From: Candidatus Thiothrix anitrata
GTDB taxonomy: Bacteria > Pseudomonadota > Gammaproteobacteria > Thiotrichales > Thiotrichaceae
Length of the DNA stretch: 64,000 nucleotides
Assembly (NCBI RefSeq): GCF_017901155.1
Contig: NZ_CP072800.1
Coordinates: 1,329,283 to 1,393,282, forward strand
Direction: 5' to 3'
The notes under the pieces were generated by a model that was given only the letters and a program-made list of their open reading frames with translations, did not search any database and was not told the DNA's origin. The position numbers were made by a program, and so were the translations under genes. Of the stretch, positions 35,366 through 43,539 are shown in pieces; within the stretch, counting starts at the first letter, position 1, and every line of letters begins with the position of its first letter.

Positions 35366-36172
35366 ATGTTAAGGTTTTGGCTATTGCTCACCCTAGGTGT
35401 GTTGTGTTTGCCCAGTACTTTATTTGCGAAAACGATAGTGTTGGTACATGGCTTCCAGTCAAACGGTATGAGTTGGCGGATGAGCGGTGTAACACCGGTT
35501 TTGCAGCAGGTGGGTTGGCGCGACGGCGGTAATTTCCTGCTAACCTCAATGGGGTCTTATAACCCAATGCCGCATTTGGGTGCTGGCGCGGCAAATGTTT
35601 TTTACACGGTGGATTTGCCATCGCGTGCGCCCGTGGCGTTGCAGGCAAGTTTACTCGACACCCATTTACAGCAGATTTATCAACACCGCCAAGAGCCGCT
35701 GGTGTTGGTGGGGCATTCGGCGGGCGGGGTGGTGGCGCGTCATTGGTTAGTGACTACGCCGAGTGTGCCGGTTGACACGCTGATTACCATTGCCACGCCG
35801 CATTTAGGCTCGTTGTTAGCCAATATCGCGGAACGCACCAGCGACAGTATGCTGGGCACAATGGCTGATAAAACCGGCTTGGGGAAATGGACGAAAGATG
35901 CCGAAAACGTTTACCGCGATTTACGCCGCGAAAAGCCCGGTCGGTTTTTGTACTGGCTCAATCACCAACCGCACCCGCCGTTGCGCTACGTGTCGATTGT
36001 GCGCGACAACCAACCGCGCCCGGATCAGTTTGATGTCGCGGTTCCGCGTTACAGCCAAAACATGAATAACGTGTTCGCACTGCATGGCGTTTCGGAAGTT
36101 GTGGCGGTGAAGGGTGAGCATTTCACCGGGGTGGCTGATGGGTATGCGTTAGCGCGGTTGTTGGCGTGGTGA
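35366..36172 (+). CDS. Secreted alpha/beta hydrolase (lipase/esterase-like)
   Basis: An N-terminal signal peptide (LLLTLGVLCLPSTLFA) is followed by the oxyanion segment IVLVHGFQSNG, the nucleophile elbow GHSAGGVV and a late catalytic His in VKGEHFTG. The acid residue is plausibly in one of the central Asp positions. The 268 residues suggest an extracellular or periplasmic esterase/lipase. Its last 84 codons are duplicated at 37.2 kb. Confidence 0.85.
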   Translation: MLRFWLLLTLGVLCLPSTLFAKTIVLVHGFQSNGMSWRMSGVTPVLQQVGWRDGGNFLLTSMGSYNPMPHLGAGAANVFYTVDLPSRAPVALQASLLDTHLQQIYQHRQEPLVLVGHSAGGVVARHWLVTTPSVPVDTLITIATPHLGSLLANIAERTSDSMLGTMADKTGLGKWTKDAENVYRDLRREKPGRFLYWLNHQPHPPLRYVSIVRDNQPRPDQFDVAVPRYSQNMNNVFALHGVSEVVAVKGEHFTGVADGYALARLLAW

Positions 36173-36252
36173 GGGGTTTTTGTTTCAGATAACGTGCATT
36201 GGGATTTTGAGATTTGGCAAATAGCAAAGCAGTTCTAGGGTAAATTACCTCG

Positions 36253-36306
36253 CCTCTCCCTGATATTTCTAGGAATAGTGACTTGTCCTTTGGTGGTTAC
36301 TCTCAT
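36253..36306 (-). pseudogene. 5' fragment of an AbrB-type antitoxin gene
   Basis: The first 18 or so codons (MRVTTKGQVTIPRNIRER) are the same as those of the intact gene at 37.59 kb, after which similarity ends. The upstream 200 bases are also duplicated. The C-terminal part was lost in a deletion. Confidence 0.8.
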
Positions 36307-36512
36307 GGCGCATGTCCTCTATACGTAAGTAAGACCTTGCAGGTATTACTTGTAGTGGCAGCAGGCAACTATGTATTTGGTGTTGCTCATGATCTTTTTC
36401 GCACATTAGCATGGCACACAAACTCAGATGTCCGGTGTTTGAATTTAACACTGTTTTTCCCGTGTTAGCACATGACGGAACAATCTTTATTCGGTCTTCG
36501 AATCGGCTCAAA
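36253..36512. repeat. First copy of a ~260-bp segmental repeat
   Basis: This region and 37787-38045 are aligned copies (about 85-90% identical by eye), offset by 1534 bases. They contain the start of the abrB-like gene and its upstream region, but nothing I can recognise as a separate gene. Confidence 0.8.
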
Positions 36513-36578
36513 CTTATCTGTAATTTAGAAGGTCAACACAAAGCTACGCTGGAACATTGGGTTAGACTTGGATAAATT

Positions 36579-36606
36579 GGCTGGGGTTCGCACGCTCGCC
36601 CCAGCC
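36579..36606 (-). terminator. Hairpin downstream of the chitin-binding gene
   Basis: GGCTGGGG and CCCCAGCC are perfect 8-bp arms around twelve bases, nine bases after the gene's stop. The following AATTTAT is a weak U-tract. Confidence 0.5.
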
Positions 36607-36614
36607 TACGCGCT

Positions 36615-36923
36615 TTACTGCTGCGGCTTTGATTGATCTTGATCTACATTGCATTTCGCATTTTCGGGCCAATCGCAGACCTCAGTTTCAGCATTGAAGT
36701 GTAACCCAGAAGGACAATCCTTATAGAAAGGAACCCCATTATCACAAACATAATATGACCCGCAGTCATCTGGGTTTGGAAAACTTACATACACTTCATT
36801 GTTAGAAGGGCATTGTTCACTACCTGCATAGACTGTGGTCGCAGGTAAAGTACCCATTGTTATGGCAGTCAAAAAGTTCAGCGCGAAGTTACGGCGAATA
36901 AAACAAAACAAATTATAACGCAT
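36615..36923 (-). CDS. Secreted peritrophin-type chitin-binding (CBM14) protein
   Basis: GGAGG upstream of the ATG fixes the start; 102 residues. A signal peptide (cut after TTVYA) is followed by one CBM14 domain with all six cysteines, including FPNPDDCGSYYVCDNGVPF and DWPENAKC. This domain binds chitin and is best known from insect peritrophic-membrane and mite proteins; bacterial copies are rare. The mature protein would be an exported chitin- or peptidoglycan-binding peptide with a Gln/Asp-rich tail. It stands alone in the duplicated zone. Confidence 0.8.
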   Translation of the reverse strand: MRYNLFCFIRRNFALNFLTAITMGTLPATTVYAGSEQCPSNNEVYVSFPNPDDCGSYYVCDNGVPFYKDCPSGLHFNAETEVCDWPENAKCNVDQDQSKPQQ

Positions 36924-37111
36924 TAAAAGTCCTCCAAAACGATCATGAAAAAGTGTGATTAACCTTAAATGTAATTTACTCACTCAGCTTTTAAAGTCTG
37001 GTGAAATTCATCTTCAATTTTAAAAGCCAATAGTTGGATATGCAGAGGTCAAAAATATCGGAATATACAGCCTTGCTGATCCAGTATTTAGAGGCCGCTG
37101 ACCTGGATATG

Positions 37112-37238
37112 CAGCCTTTTGCTTTTGCCGATAACTCGTTGTCAACATGAGACTTTATCCGTTCTGGCGATTGATTGCTCACGATTATAGAGCCGATAAA
37201 CGGTGTTTGTGTAGCATTTTTTAGATTTTTACGTTGCT
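37112..37238. repeat. ~128-bp direct repeat, left copy
   Basis: This stretch matches 40364-40491 at about 90% identity by eye, in the same orientation. The two copies bracket about 3.1 kb that includes the lipase fragment, abrB and the nuclease-like operon. No gene is recognised in it. Confidence 0.75.
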
Positions 37239-37243
37239 ATGGT

Positions 37244-37498
37244 GATTTACGCCGCGAAAAACCCGGTCGGTTTTTGTACTGGCTCAATCACCAACCACAC
37301 CCGCCGTTGCGTTACGAGTCGATTGTGCGCGACAACCAACCGCGCTCGGATCAGTTTGATGTCGCGGTTCCGCGTTACAGCCAAAACATGAATAACGTGT
37401 TCGCGCTGCATGGCGTTTCGGAAGTCGTGGCGGTGAAGGGTGAGCACTTCACCGGGGTGGCTGATGAGTATGCGTTAGCGCGGTTGTTGGCGCAGTGA
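37244..37498 (+). pseudogene. Duplicated 3' end of the lipase-like gene
   Basis: The reading frame from DLRREKPGRFLYWLNH to the stop is nearly identical to the last 84 codons of the intact hydrolase gene at 35.4 kb, and the identity continues about 18 bases beyond the stop. No start codon or signal peptide remains. Confidence 0.88.
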
Positions 37499-37588
37499 GG
37501 GGTTTTTGTTTCAGATTTTTGTACACGACCAAAACGCTTAAAATGTTTCGGTATCATAAATTGAAGTGCGGGGATATTTTGGGTTGGT

Positions 37589-37840
37589 TTATTGATGGGG
37601 ATCAGTGATGATCATTGGAGGCCATTCCCTTGTAAGACCCATGATCTGATCTGTTGATATTTTAGCCGTTGCTATGCCCCTAAATTTGTGAAATTTTCTT
37701 GTGATTGTCGGTTCATCAACCCTGATGATATAGAATCGTCCGTCTTCTTCCCTAAAGTCGATTTCAGTTTCAGAGGAAATGCCTAACCTCTCCCTGATAT
37801 TTCTAGGAATAGTGACTTGTCCTTTGGTGGTTACTCTCAT
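37589..37840 (-). CDS. AbrB/MazE-type antitoxin (orphan)
   Basis: The 83 residues begin MRVTTKGQVTIPRNIRERLG, the swapped-hairpin DNA-binding fold of AbrB/VapB antitoxins. The C-terminal half has the toxin-binding KISTDQIMGLTRE segment. A VapC/PIN toxin normally follows, but none does; the lipase fragment lies there instead. The 5' end of this gene is duplicated at 36.25 kb. Confidence 0.85.
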   Translation of the reverse strand: MRVTTKGQVTIPRNIRERLGISSETEIDFREEDGRFYIIRVDEPTITRKFHKFRGIATAKISTDQIMGLTREWPPMIITDPHQ

Positions 37841-38045
37841 GGCGCATGTCCTCTATACGTAAGTAAGACTTTTACGGTATTACTTGTGATGGCAGCAGGC
37901 AACTATGTATTTGGTGTTGTTCGCAATCTTTTCCGAGTATCAGCGCGGCACACAAACTCAGGTGTCCGGTGTTTGAATTTAACACTGTTTTTCCCGCGTT
38001 AGTGCATGATGAAATCATCTTTATTTGGGCATGAATTTGGCTCTG
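37787..38045. repeat. Second copy of the ~260-bp segmental repeat
   Basis: Aligned with 36253-36512. It includes the first 18 codons and the upstream region of the abrB-like gene. Between this repeat and the small operon gene that ends at 38160 I see no gene. Confidence 0.8.
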
Positions 38046-38159
38046 TTTATCGTCATTTTATAAAGTCAAGGTCACACAACACATCACCGGCAGCAAAAAG
38101 CAGAGTGAGGAACGATCAGTGCTTTTTGCTGTCCGAGTGCATGTGATTATTAGATGTAT

Positions 38160-38504
38160 TTAAGTAAACCATCTATATTCTGATCCATCCCAACCATGAT
38201 ACTTCTTATGAAATGCCTCCATTGCGGCCACATATTGCGACAAGATTAACGTAACGTCACTCACTTGAGGTACGTCATCCTCATCCAGAAGATCTAAGAA
38301 ATCTATCGATTCCTCGTCATTCAAAATTGTTCTTACTCTGGCGAGAAGCCGGTTCGCAATATTTATCTTGCTTTTGCTCACAGCAGTATCTGGCTTTTTC
38401 TTCGATAGATCTTTAAATTCCGAATACATAGAATCAAGGAGAGGCATCGTTGTATCATGCGTTGCCGCCTTATTCGATGTTGTAGTTGCTTTACCTGCCT
38501 TCAT
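38160..38504 (-). CDS. Acidic unknown protein, paralogue of the next gene
   Basis: The 114 residues include SEFKDLSKKKPDTAVSKSKI, ANRLLARVRTIL and DEDDVPQVSDVTLILSQYV, which align closely with the neighbouring protein. The start lies two bases after the neighbour's stop codon with GAAGGA before it, so the genes are co-translated. The product is helical and rich in Asp/Glu in its middle. No family is recognised. Confidence 0.7.
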   Translation of the reverse strand: MKAGKATTTSNKAATHDTTMPLLDSMYSEFKDLSKKKPDTAVSKSKINIANRLLARVRTILNDEESIDFLDLLDEDDVPQVSDVTLILSQYVAAMEAFHKKYHGWDGSEYRWFT

Positions 38505-38506
38505 GA

Positions 38507-38911
38507 TTAATCCTTCAGCTTTTTGGGTTTTACTGTACGTATTTTTATCATCCCATTTTTATCAACATTATCGTTGTCATCCCCTTCAACTTGCCAGAAC
38601 CAAGAGCCGTATTCCAAAACGACATTATCCGCCCTAAGCTTCTCGAAGCACTGAAGGTACTGCGATAAAATAAAAACGACATCGCTTGTGTGTGGAATGT
38701 CATCCTCATCGAAGGAGTCAAAGTCATCAAAGGGGCGATATTTTGCCAATAAGAACTCATTACTCTCCGCAATGAGCCTGTTGACAAACTTGAGCTTAAA
38801 TTTATTTACGGCATCGTTTGGGTTTTTCTTGGACAACAGCGACATTTCTTCATAGACGCTTATTAACTGTCCAGATAGTTTTTCAAATCTGTCAACATCG
38901 GACTTATTCAT
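38507..38911 (-). CDS. Acidic unknown protein, paralogue of the downstream gene
   Basis: From an ATG with AAAGGAG upstream, 134 residues. SVYEEMSLLSKKNPNDAVNK, FVNRLIAE and DEDDIPHTSDVVFILSQYLQ mirror the downstream protein, so the two arose by tandem duplication. The tail is acidic then basic. It starts ten bases after the stop of the nuclease-like gene. It may be a regulatory or immunity partner; the function is unknown. Confidence 0.7.
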   Translation of the reverse strand: MNKSDVDRFEKLSGQLISVYEEMSLLSKKNPNDAVNKFKLKFVNRLIAESNEFLLAKYRPFDDFDSFDEDDIPHTSDVVFILSQYLQCFEKLRADNVVLEYGSWFWQVEGDDNDNVDKNGMIKIRTVKPKKLKD

Positions 38912-38921
38912 GATTTCTCCT

Positions 38922-40298
38922 TTAAGATGGGCAGCTTCTTCTAAACTCAATGTATTTTTTCTTCAAAACTTCAATCGGTGCCCTTTGCTTACTTTCGTAA
39001 ACTTGAGCCATCAACTTAAGATCTTCATCGGTTAATGCGATGATGCATTTTCTCTGGGATGACCATAAATCAATGGTATTTTGATATATTGCCTTTGGCA
39101 GTTCATGTCTTGTTAGGAATACACCAAAACTACCAAACCCCGATTGCAAGTAACGATTTAGCTGGTTTACGTGATCACGCTCTATTGCTTTGACATTTTT
39201 CATTTCAACAACAAGCTGTCTATTTCCATAATCCGAGAATATCTCATCTAGGAAATCCACGTCTCTATTGTTGTAAAAGACAAGATCCCTAATGTGTCTG
39301 CCGGATTCCGTTCGACTTTGTGTTTGTGCGAAATCAAGGTGTGGATAAAACAAAGAAGACAGCAGGCTTGCGGACAGCTCTTCATATTTGAGGTCAGCTC
39401 CATCTTCTTTGCCAGTAGGCAGCTTAATAAGCTGATCCAGTTTTCTTTTTGCGGACAAAGTTGGAATCTGACTAAACAATGGATCATTGGTGCAGTCTTC
39501 GATATTTCGCGTCTTGTATTCAATATACCCTTGAACAGCCCCATAATGTTCACGGTTATAATTGAGAACTTTCACACGTTCCTGGGGTTCGTCAGGGTTG
39601 AAAATTTCGTCTCTCGGACAATATGACTGGAAATAGTCTTCAAAATTTATCCATGGATTGAATCGCAACCACCGTTTCGGTGTGAATATGATAGGCTCCT
39701 TGTTGACTGGGTTAACTGGCAGGTAAACTTTCTGATTAAAATCTAGAGCATTGTTTTTATAATTGTATATTGACTCAAGAATAACACCCTCAATCGGAAT
39801 TCCGAGCGACTCGCACTGCTCAATTGTGTAATCAATCAAAAATGACTTGATATAGTTAGATGCTATATCGCTTATTCTGTCTTTTGAAATTCCAGATATA
39901 TACAACTGTATCACTTCAAAGTGAGTGAATCCGAATTGACTATACTCTGGAATATCGTGAAAAAGCTGCAATATTTGTTCAGCTTGGCCTTGTCCTATTT
40001 TTACACCTTTTCGTGTTTTCGAGACTCCAAGACCGACTTCTTGACATTCGGATATTTCGATTAGCATAGCAATTGCATCATCTGATCGGCGTTTCTTTAC
40101 CAGGTAGTTTAGGTGGTTGAATGAATTGATTATTGCTGTATGTAGTGCCTGATCTTGTTGAGACGGTGACTTCCATAATAGAAATGGATCAACATAAAGA
40201 GGAATGTCCTCGTCAAAGAATTGGATTGCAAAATCTATATCAGACTGGCTTTTATGTATTCCATGAAAGTCAGTTAATCTTGGTCTAATCAAATTCAT
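38922..40298 (-). CDS. Unknown protein with a nuclease-like C-terminus
   Basis: The 458 residues start at MNLIRPRLTDFHGIHKSQSD (AGGGGC upstream). The N-terminal two thirds are unlike any family I know. Near residues 345-400 an RHIRDLVFYNNRDVDFLDEI ... RQLVVEMKNVKA segment resembles the core of PD-(D/E)XK nucleases, with the D, then the E-x-K pair in VEMKN. Low GC, operon with two paralogous acidic proteins, and a location between direct repeats all point to an acquired, possibly defence-related, module. The nuclease assignment needs structural support. Confidence 0.65.
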   Translation of the reverse strand: MNLIRPRLTDFHGIHKSQSDIDFAIQFFDEDIPLYVDPFLLWKSPSQQDQALHTAIINSFNHLNYLVKKRRSDDAIAMLIEISECQEVGLGVSKTRKGVKIGQGQAEQILQLFHDIPEYSQFGFTHFEVIQLYISGISKDRISDIASNYIKSFLIDYTIEQCESLGIPIEGVILESIYNYKNNALDFNQKVYLPVNPVNKEPIIFTPKRWLRFNPWINFEDYFQSYCPRDEIFNPDEPQERVKVLNYNREHYGAVQGYIEYKTRNIEDCTNDPLFSQIPTLSAKRKLDQLIKLPTGKEDGADLKYEELSASLLSSLFYPHLDFAQTQSRTESGRHIRDLVFYNNRDVDFLDEIFSDYGNRQLVVEMKNVKAIERDHVNQLNRYLQSGFGSFGVFLTRHELPKAIYQNTIDLWSSQRKCIIALTDEDLKLMAQVYESKQRAPIEVLKKKYIEFRRSCPS

Positions 40299-40363
40299 TT
40301 TGCCCCTGCCATCTCTTCCCACCTAATATTTTGATGTACAGTGTCCAAAAATACTGTAATACA

Positions 40364-40491
40364 CAGCCTTTTGCTTTTGCCGATAACTCATTGCCAACAT
40401 GAGACTTTATCCGTTCTGACGATTGATTGTTCACGATTATAGAGCTGATAAACGGTGTTTGTGTAGCGTTTTTTCAGGTTTTTGCGTTGCT
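40364..40491. repeat. ~128-bp direct repeat, right copy
   Basis: Pairs with 37112-37238 in the same orientation; differences are mostly single-base changes. Followed by the fragment of another gene. Confidence 0.75.
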
Positions 40492-40548
40492 GCGCTGTGT
40501 GCCAACTTTGGATTTGCCTGCCATGACTCGATCGACGATGCGCTGAAT

Positions 40549-40908
40549 TTAATTGAGCGGAACTTCCACGTCTGTTGCGCCGCTATCCAAGTAAGTGCTG
40601 GCAGTGAAGATCAAAGTCTTGGGTTTCGTTCCCTTCGGTACGCTGAAAACCAGTGCAAAGTCCACCACTGCGTCTGGCAGTACAGAAGCACCTTCATGGC
40701 TCTGAGTTTTGTCTTGAATTTGGCGTGCGTCGTAATCTAGTGGTTGGTAAGAACGGCCATCGTAGTCGATGAGACCAGTGTTTCCCGGTTGTCTTTCTGT
40801 GAGTACAGGGCTTTGAGTCTTGCTTAGGCGATTTTTGAGTCGTGCGTCTACGACGATCAGCGTGTCTTTTTTGCCTTGAGGACGAATAATTCTTTCTTCT
40901 TGGTAATA
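40549..40908 (-). pseudogene. 5'-truncated gene fragment of unknown family
   Basis: A 118-codon frame reads RIIRPQGKKDTLIVVDARLK, then SYQPLDYDARQIQDKTQ and DFALVFSVPKGTKPKTLIF, and ends TDVEVPLN. It has protein-like composition and resembles the beta-sandwich end of DUF4352-type proteins, but no start codon is available. It follows the stop of the sco gene in the same frame, so its own N-terminal part has been lost. Confidence 0.55.
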
Positions 40909-40911
40909 GCG

Positions 40912-41508
40912 TTACAACCACGCCTGAATCGCTGCCGCTAATTCCGCCGGAGGCGCGGCGTGTTGCACTTGCGTTTGCACTTTACCCTGTTTGTCGATCA
41001 CGTAAATCACGCTGGAATGGTCAATGGTGTACGCCATCGCCGACCCCGGCATTTCAACTTTGCGGAAAAAGGCGTTGTAACGCGGTGCGATGCTTTCCAG
41101 CTCCGGCAATGTGCCGCTGACCCCGACGATATTGGGGTGGAAATAGCCGACGTAGCGTTGAATGTGTTCTAAAGTGTCGCGTTCGGGGTCAACCGAGATG
41201 AAAATGCCTTGCACCTGCGCCATTTCTGCCGCGCTGAGTTGTGCAAAAGCGGCCTTTTGCGTTGCCATTGAGGTGGGGCAAATATCGGGGCAGGCGGCAT
41301 AGCCGAAATACAGCACCACGACTTTGCCACGAAAATCGGCTAAATTGACCGCGCCCTTAGCCGATTGCAAGGTGAAATCACCGCCCACCACCTGGCCTAA
41401 GGGTTGCGCACTGGCTGCCGGTGCGGGGTTAAGTTGTTGCGAGATCCACCATGCTGCGGCTACGCCTAAGCTGATGGCGGCGACCATGCCGATGAGTTGT
41501 TTCCACAT
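40912..41508 (-). CDS. SCO1/SenC copper-chaperone-like protein
   Basis: A membrane anchor (LIGMVAAISLGVAAAWWIS) precedes the thioredoxin-like SCO domain with the copper site CPDIC (in YAACPDICPTS) and the histidine in DHSSVIYV. SCO proteins help deliver copper to cytochrome c oxidase or act as thiol reductases. The 198 residues are normal. A truncated gene remnant lies directly downstream in the same frame. Confidence 0.93.
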   Translation of the reverse strand: MWKQLIGMVAAISLGVAAAWWISQQLNPAPAASAQPLGQVVGGDFTLQSAKGAVNLADFRGKVVVLYFGYAACPDICPTSMATQKAAFAQLSAAEMAQVQGIFISVDPERDTLEHIQRYVGYFHPNIVGVSGTLPELESIAPRYNAFFRKVEMPGSAMAYTIDHSSVIYVIDKQGKVQTQVQHAAPPAELAAAIQAWL

Positions 41509-41641
41509 AACTGCTACTCAAATTGCCGTTAAAGGTGCTAAGATAAACCCTTATCGAAGGGGCTTACCTTGAAAAAAAGCAAGCGGGATAATATTAAAAT
41601 CAATGTCCTGCCGATCAAACAGACGAACTGTGAAACACACT

Positions 41642-42511
41642 ATGCCTGTATTGCCTATGAATTTAGCGGATGAACCGCTCGCTAAAACACTGCCTGTCGC
41701 GCTGCTGCTGCATTTGTTGCTCATCGGTGGGGTTGGTTTTATTCCGGGAATTAACCCGCAAGCGTATCTCGCCCCGGTGCTCGACATCACGCTGGTGCAA
41801 ACGCATAGCGAGGAAGCTCCCGACGAGGTTGATTTTATCGCGCAAGCTAATCAACAAGCCAGTGGTAATAGTGATCAAAAAAACCGCCCGACCAGCCCGT
41901 TGTCATCGCTGTTGCCTAATGATGTGGAGGGCGATTCCCCGGTACAAACGCAAGCCAGCATGACGGAAGCTGTGCCGAAGTTGCAACCGCAAATCCTGAC
42001 CACTAAGGGTGAAACCTTTAAGCGTGTGGATAAAACCCCGGAGCAGCCCGAAGAAGAGCAGCCTGAAATTGCCGCAGAGCGTTCCGATGCCACTCAGGAA
42101 ATTGCGCAATTGTTGGCGGAAGTGGACGAAGAGGAGGCGCGTTACGCACGTCGTCCCCGGATTCACTTTATTGATGCAGTCAGTGCCAAAAGCGCGGTGG
42201 AGGCGGAATACATTGATGCGTGGGTGAAGAAAATTGAACGCGTTGGCAATATCAATTTCCCCGAAGAAGCAGTGCGTCGCCAGTTGAATGGCAAGCTGAT
42301 TTTGAATGCGACGGTTGACCATCAGGGTCGTATTGTCGATACCCAAATCAGTGTATCATCGGGCTATGAGGTGTTGGATAAAGCGGCTACGCGGATCGTG
42401 GAATTAGCCGGGCCTTATCCCCCATTGCCGAATGAGATTCGCCGTAAATGGGATCAACTCAATATTACCCGCACGTGGCTGTTCCACAGCGGAACCCTCA
42501 ATACACAATAA
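41642..42511 (+). CDS. TonB-like energy transducer
   Basis: One N-terminal membrane helix (PVALLLHLLLIGGVGF), a long Pro/Glu/Gln-rich periplasmic spacer, then a TonB C-terminal domain (YIDAWVKKIERVGNINFPEE ... GKLILNATVDHQGRI). TonB couples the proton gradient to outer-membrane receptors. The ATG chosen gives 289 residues; alternative starts lie 13 codons before and 5 codons after. No exbB/exbD is adjacent, so the partner genes must lie elsewhere. Confidence 0.88.
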   Translation: MPVLPMNLADEPLAKTLPVALLLHLLLIGGVGFIPGINPQAYLAPVLDITLVQTHSEEAPDEVDFIAQANQQASGNSDQKNRPTSPLSSLLPNDVEGDSPVQTQASMTEAVPKLQPQILTTKGETFKRVDKTPEQPEEEQPEIAAERSDATQEIAQLLAEVDEEEARYARRPRIHFIDAVSAKSAVEAEYIDAWVKKIERVGNINFPEEAVRRQLNGKLILNATVDHQGRIVDTQISVSSGYEVLDKAATRIVELAGPYPPLPNEIRRKWDQLNITRTWLFHSGTLNTQ

Positions 42512-42541
42512 CCCGATGGATTGGTAAAGCCTGTGACTGAT

Positions 42542-43099
42542 ATGACCCTTAACCTGCGCAACCACCTGCTGATTGCCATGCCGGGCATGGGTGATCCGAA
42601 TTTTGACCATAGCGTCAGTTTGTTGTGCCAGCACGATGAGTATGGCGCGTTCGGTGTGGCGATCAATCGTCCATTGGATATGACCGTGGGTGAGTTAATG
42701 GGGCAGTTGGCCATTGAAATCCATGATCCTCATATTGCAGGGCAACCCGCATTGAGCGGTGGGCCGGTGCAGCCGGAACAGGGTTTTGTGCTGCATGATG
42801 GTGAACGGCGTTGGGATAGCACCTTGCGGGTTAATGATGATTTAGCCCTGACCTCTTCGCGGGATATTCTAGACGACATCGCTAATGGCACGGGGCCGCA
42901 GCATTTCTTGCTGATTTTGGGCTGTGCTGGCTGGAGTCCGGGGCAGTTGGAACATGAAATTAAACAAAATGCTTGGCTTACTTGCCTAGCTACCCCGGAA
43001 ATCCTCTTCACTATGCCCTACACTCAACGTTGGCAGGGAGCGGCGCGTACCTTGGGAATTGACATGAATTTACTGGGTGTTACCGCAGGACACGCATGA
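42542..43099 (+). CDS. AlgH/YqgE family protein (UPF0301)
   Basis: A 185-residue YqgE/AlgH protein (MTLNLRNHLLIAMPGMGDPN, then GGPVQPEQGFVLHDGE). Its role is unknown; it was named for an effect on alginate genes in Pseudomonas. The stop overlaps the ruvX start by four bases (ATGA), the first of three tightly linked genes. The start is approximate: another ATG-like start lies seven codons upstream. Confidence 0.93.
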   Translation: MTLNLRNHLLIAMPGMGDPNFDHSVSLLCQHDEYGAFGVAINRPLDMTVGELMGQLAIEIHDPHIAGQPALSGGPVQPEQGFVLHDGERRWDSTLRVNDDLALTSSRDILDDIANGTGPQHFLLILGCAGWSPGQLEHEIKQNAWLTCLATPEILFTMPYTQRWQGAARTLGIDMNLLGVTAGHA

Positions 43100-43539
43100 C
43101 GCATTTGACGGTTTTGGGTTTCGATTACGGTAAGGCTCGCATTGGCGTTGCTATTGCCAATACTTTAACAGGGGTGGCGACACCGCAATCGACGCTAACA
43201 GCGCGTGACGGTGTGCCGGACTGGGCGGCGATTACCCGCTGTATACAAGAGTGGCGACCCAAACGTTTGGTGGTGGGAATGCCACGTAAACTGGATGGTA
43301 GCGACAGTGCGATGCAAGAGCCGATTGAGCGTTTTATCCGTCAATTGGAAGGGCGTTATGCCTTGCCGGTGGATGTGGTCAGCGAGCAATTGTCCTCGCG
43401 TGAGGCGGAGCAACGCTTAAAGTCGGCGCGACAAGCGGGGCGCAAACGTAAAGTCCGCAAAGAAGAGATTGATCAGGTGGCTGCCGCCATTATTCTAGAA
43501 AGTTGGATGCAGGAATACACTAATGGACAACAATTATAA
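43096..43539 (+). CDS. ruvX: RuvX/YqgF, Holliday junction resolvase-like nuclease
   Basis: A 147-residue RNase H-fold protein with the family signature GFDYGKARIGVA (metal ligand D), VVGMPRKLDGS, and the closing DQVAAAIILESWM. YqgF/RuvX takes part in 16S rRNA 3'-end maturation in E. coli. It overlaps both neighbours (algH by 4 bases and pyrR by 17), a compact operon. Confidence 0.93.
   Translation: MTHLTVLGFDYGKARIGVAIANTLTGVATPQSTLTARDGVPDWAAITRCIQEWRPKRLVVGMPRKLDGSDSAMQEPIERFIRQLEGRYALPVDVVSEQLSSREAEQRLKSARQAGRKRKVRKEEIDQVAAAIILESWMQEYTNGQQL

Noticed and set aside
36270-36500. Conserved reading frame within the duplicated ~260-bp repeat
   Set aside because: Both copies share an open stretch (SNTGHLSLCA), but the differences between copies are not biased to silent sites and there is no ribosome site, so it is treated as noncoding.
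40423-40740. Plus-strand 105-codon frame after the direct repeat
   Set aside because: It is opposite to the better-supported fragment on the minus strand and has unlikely composition.
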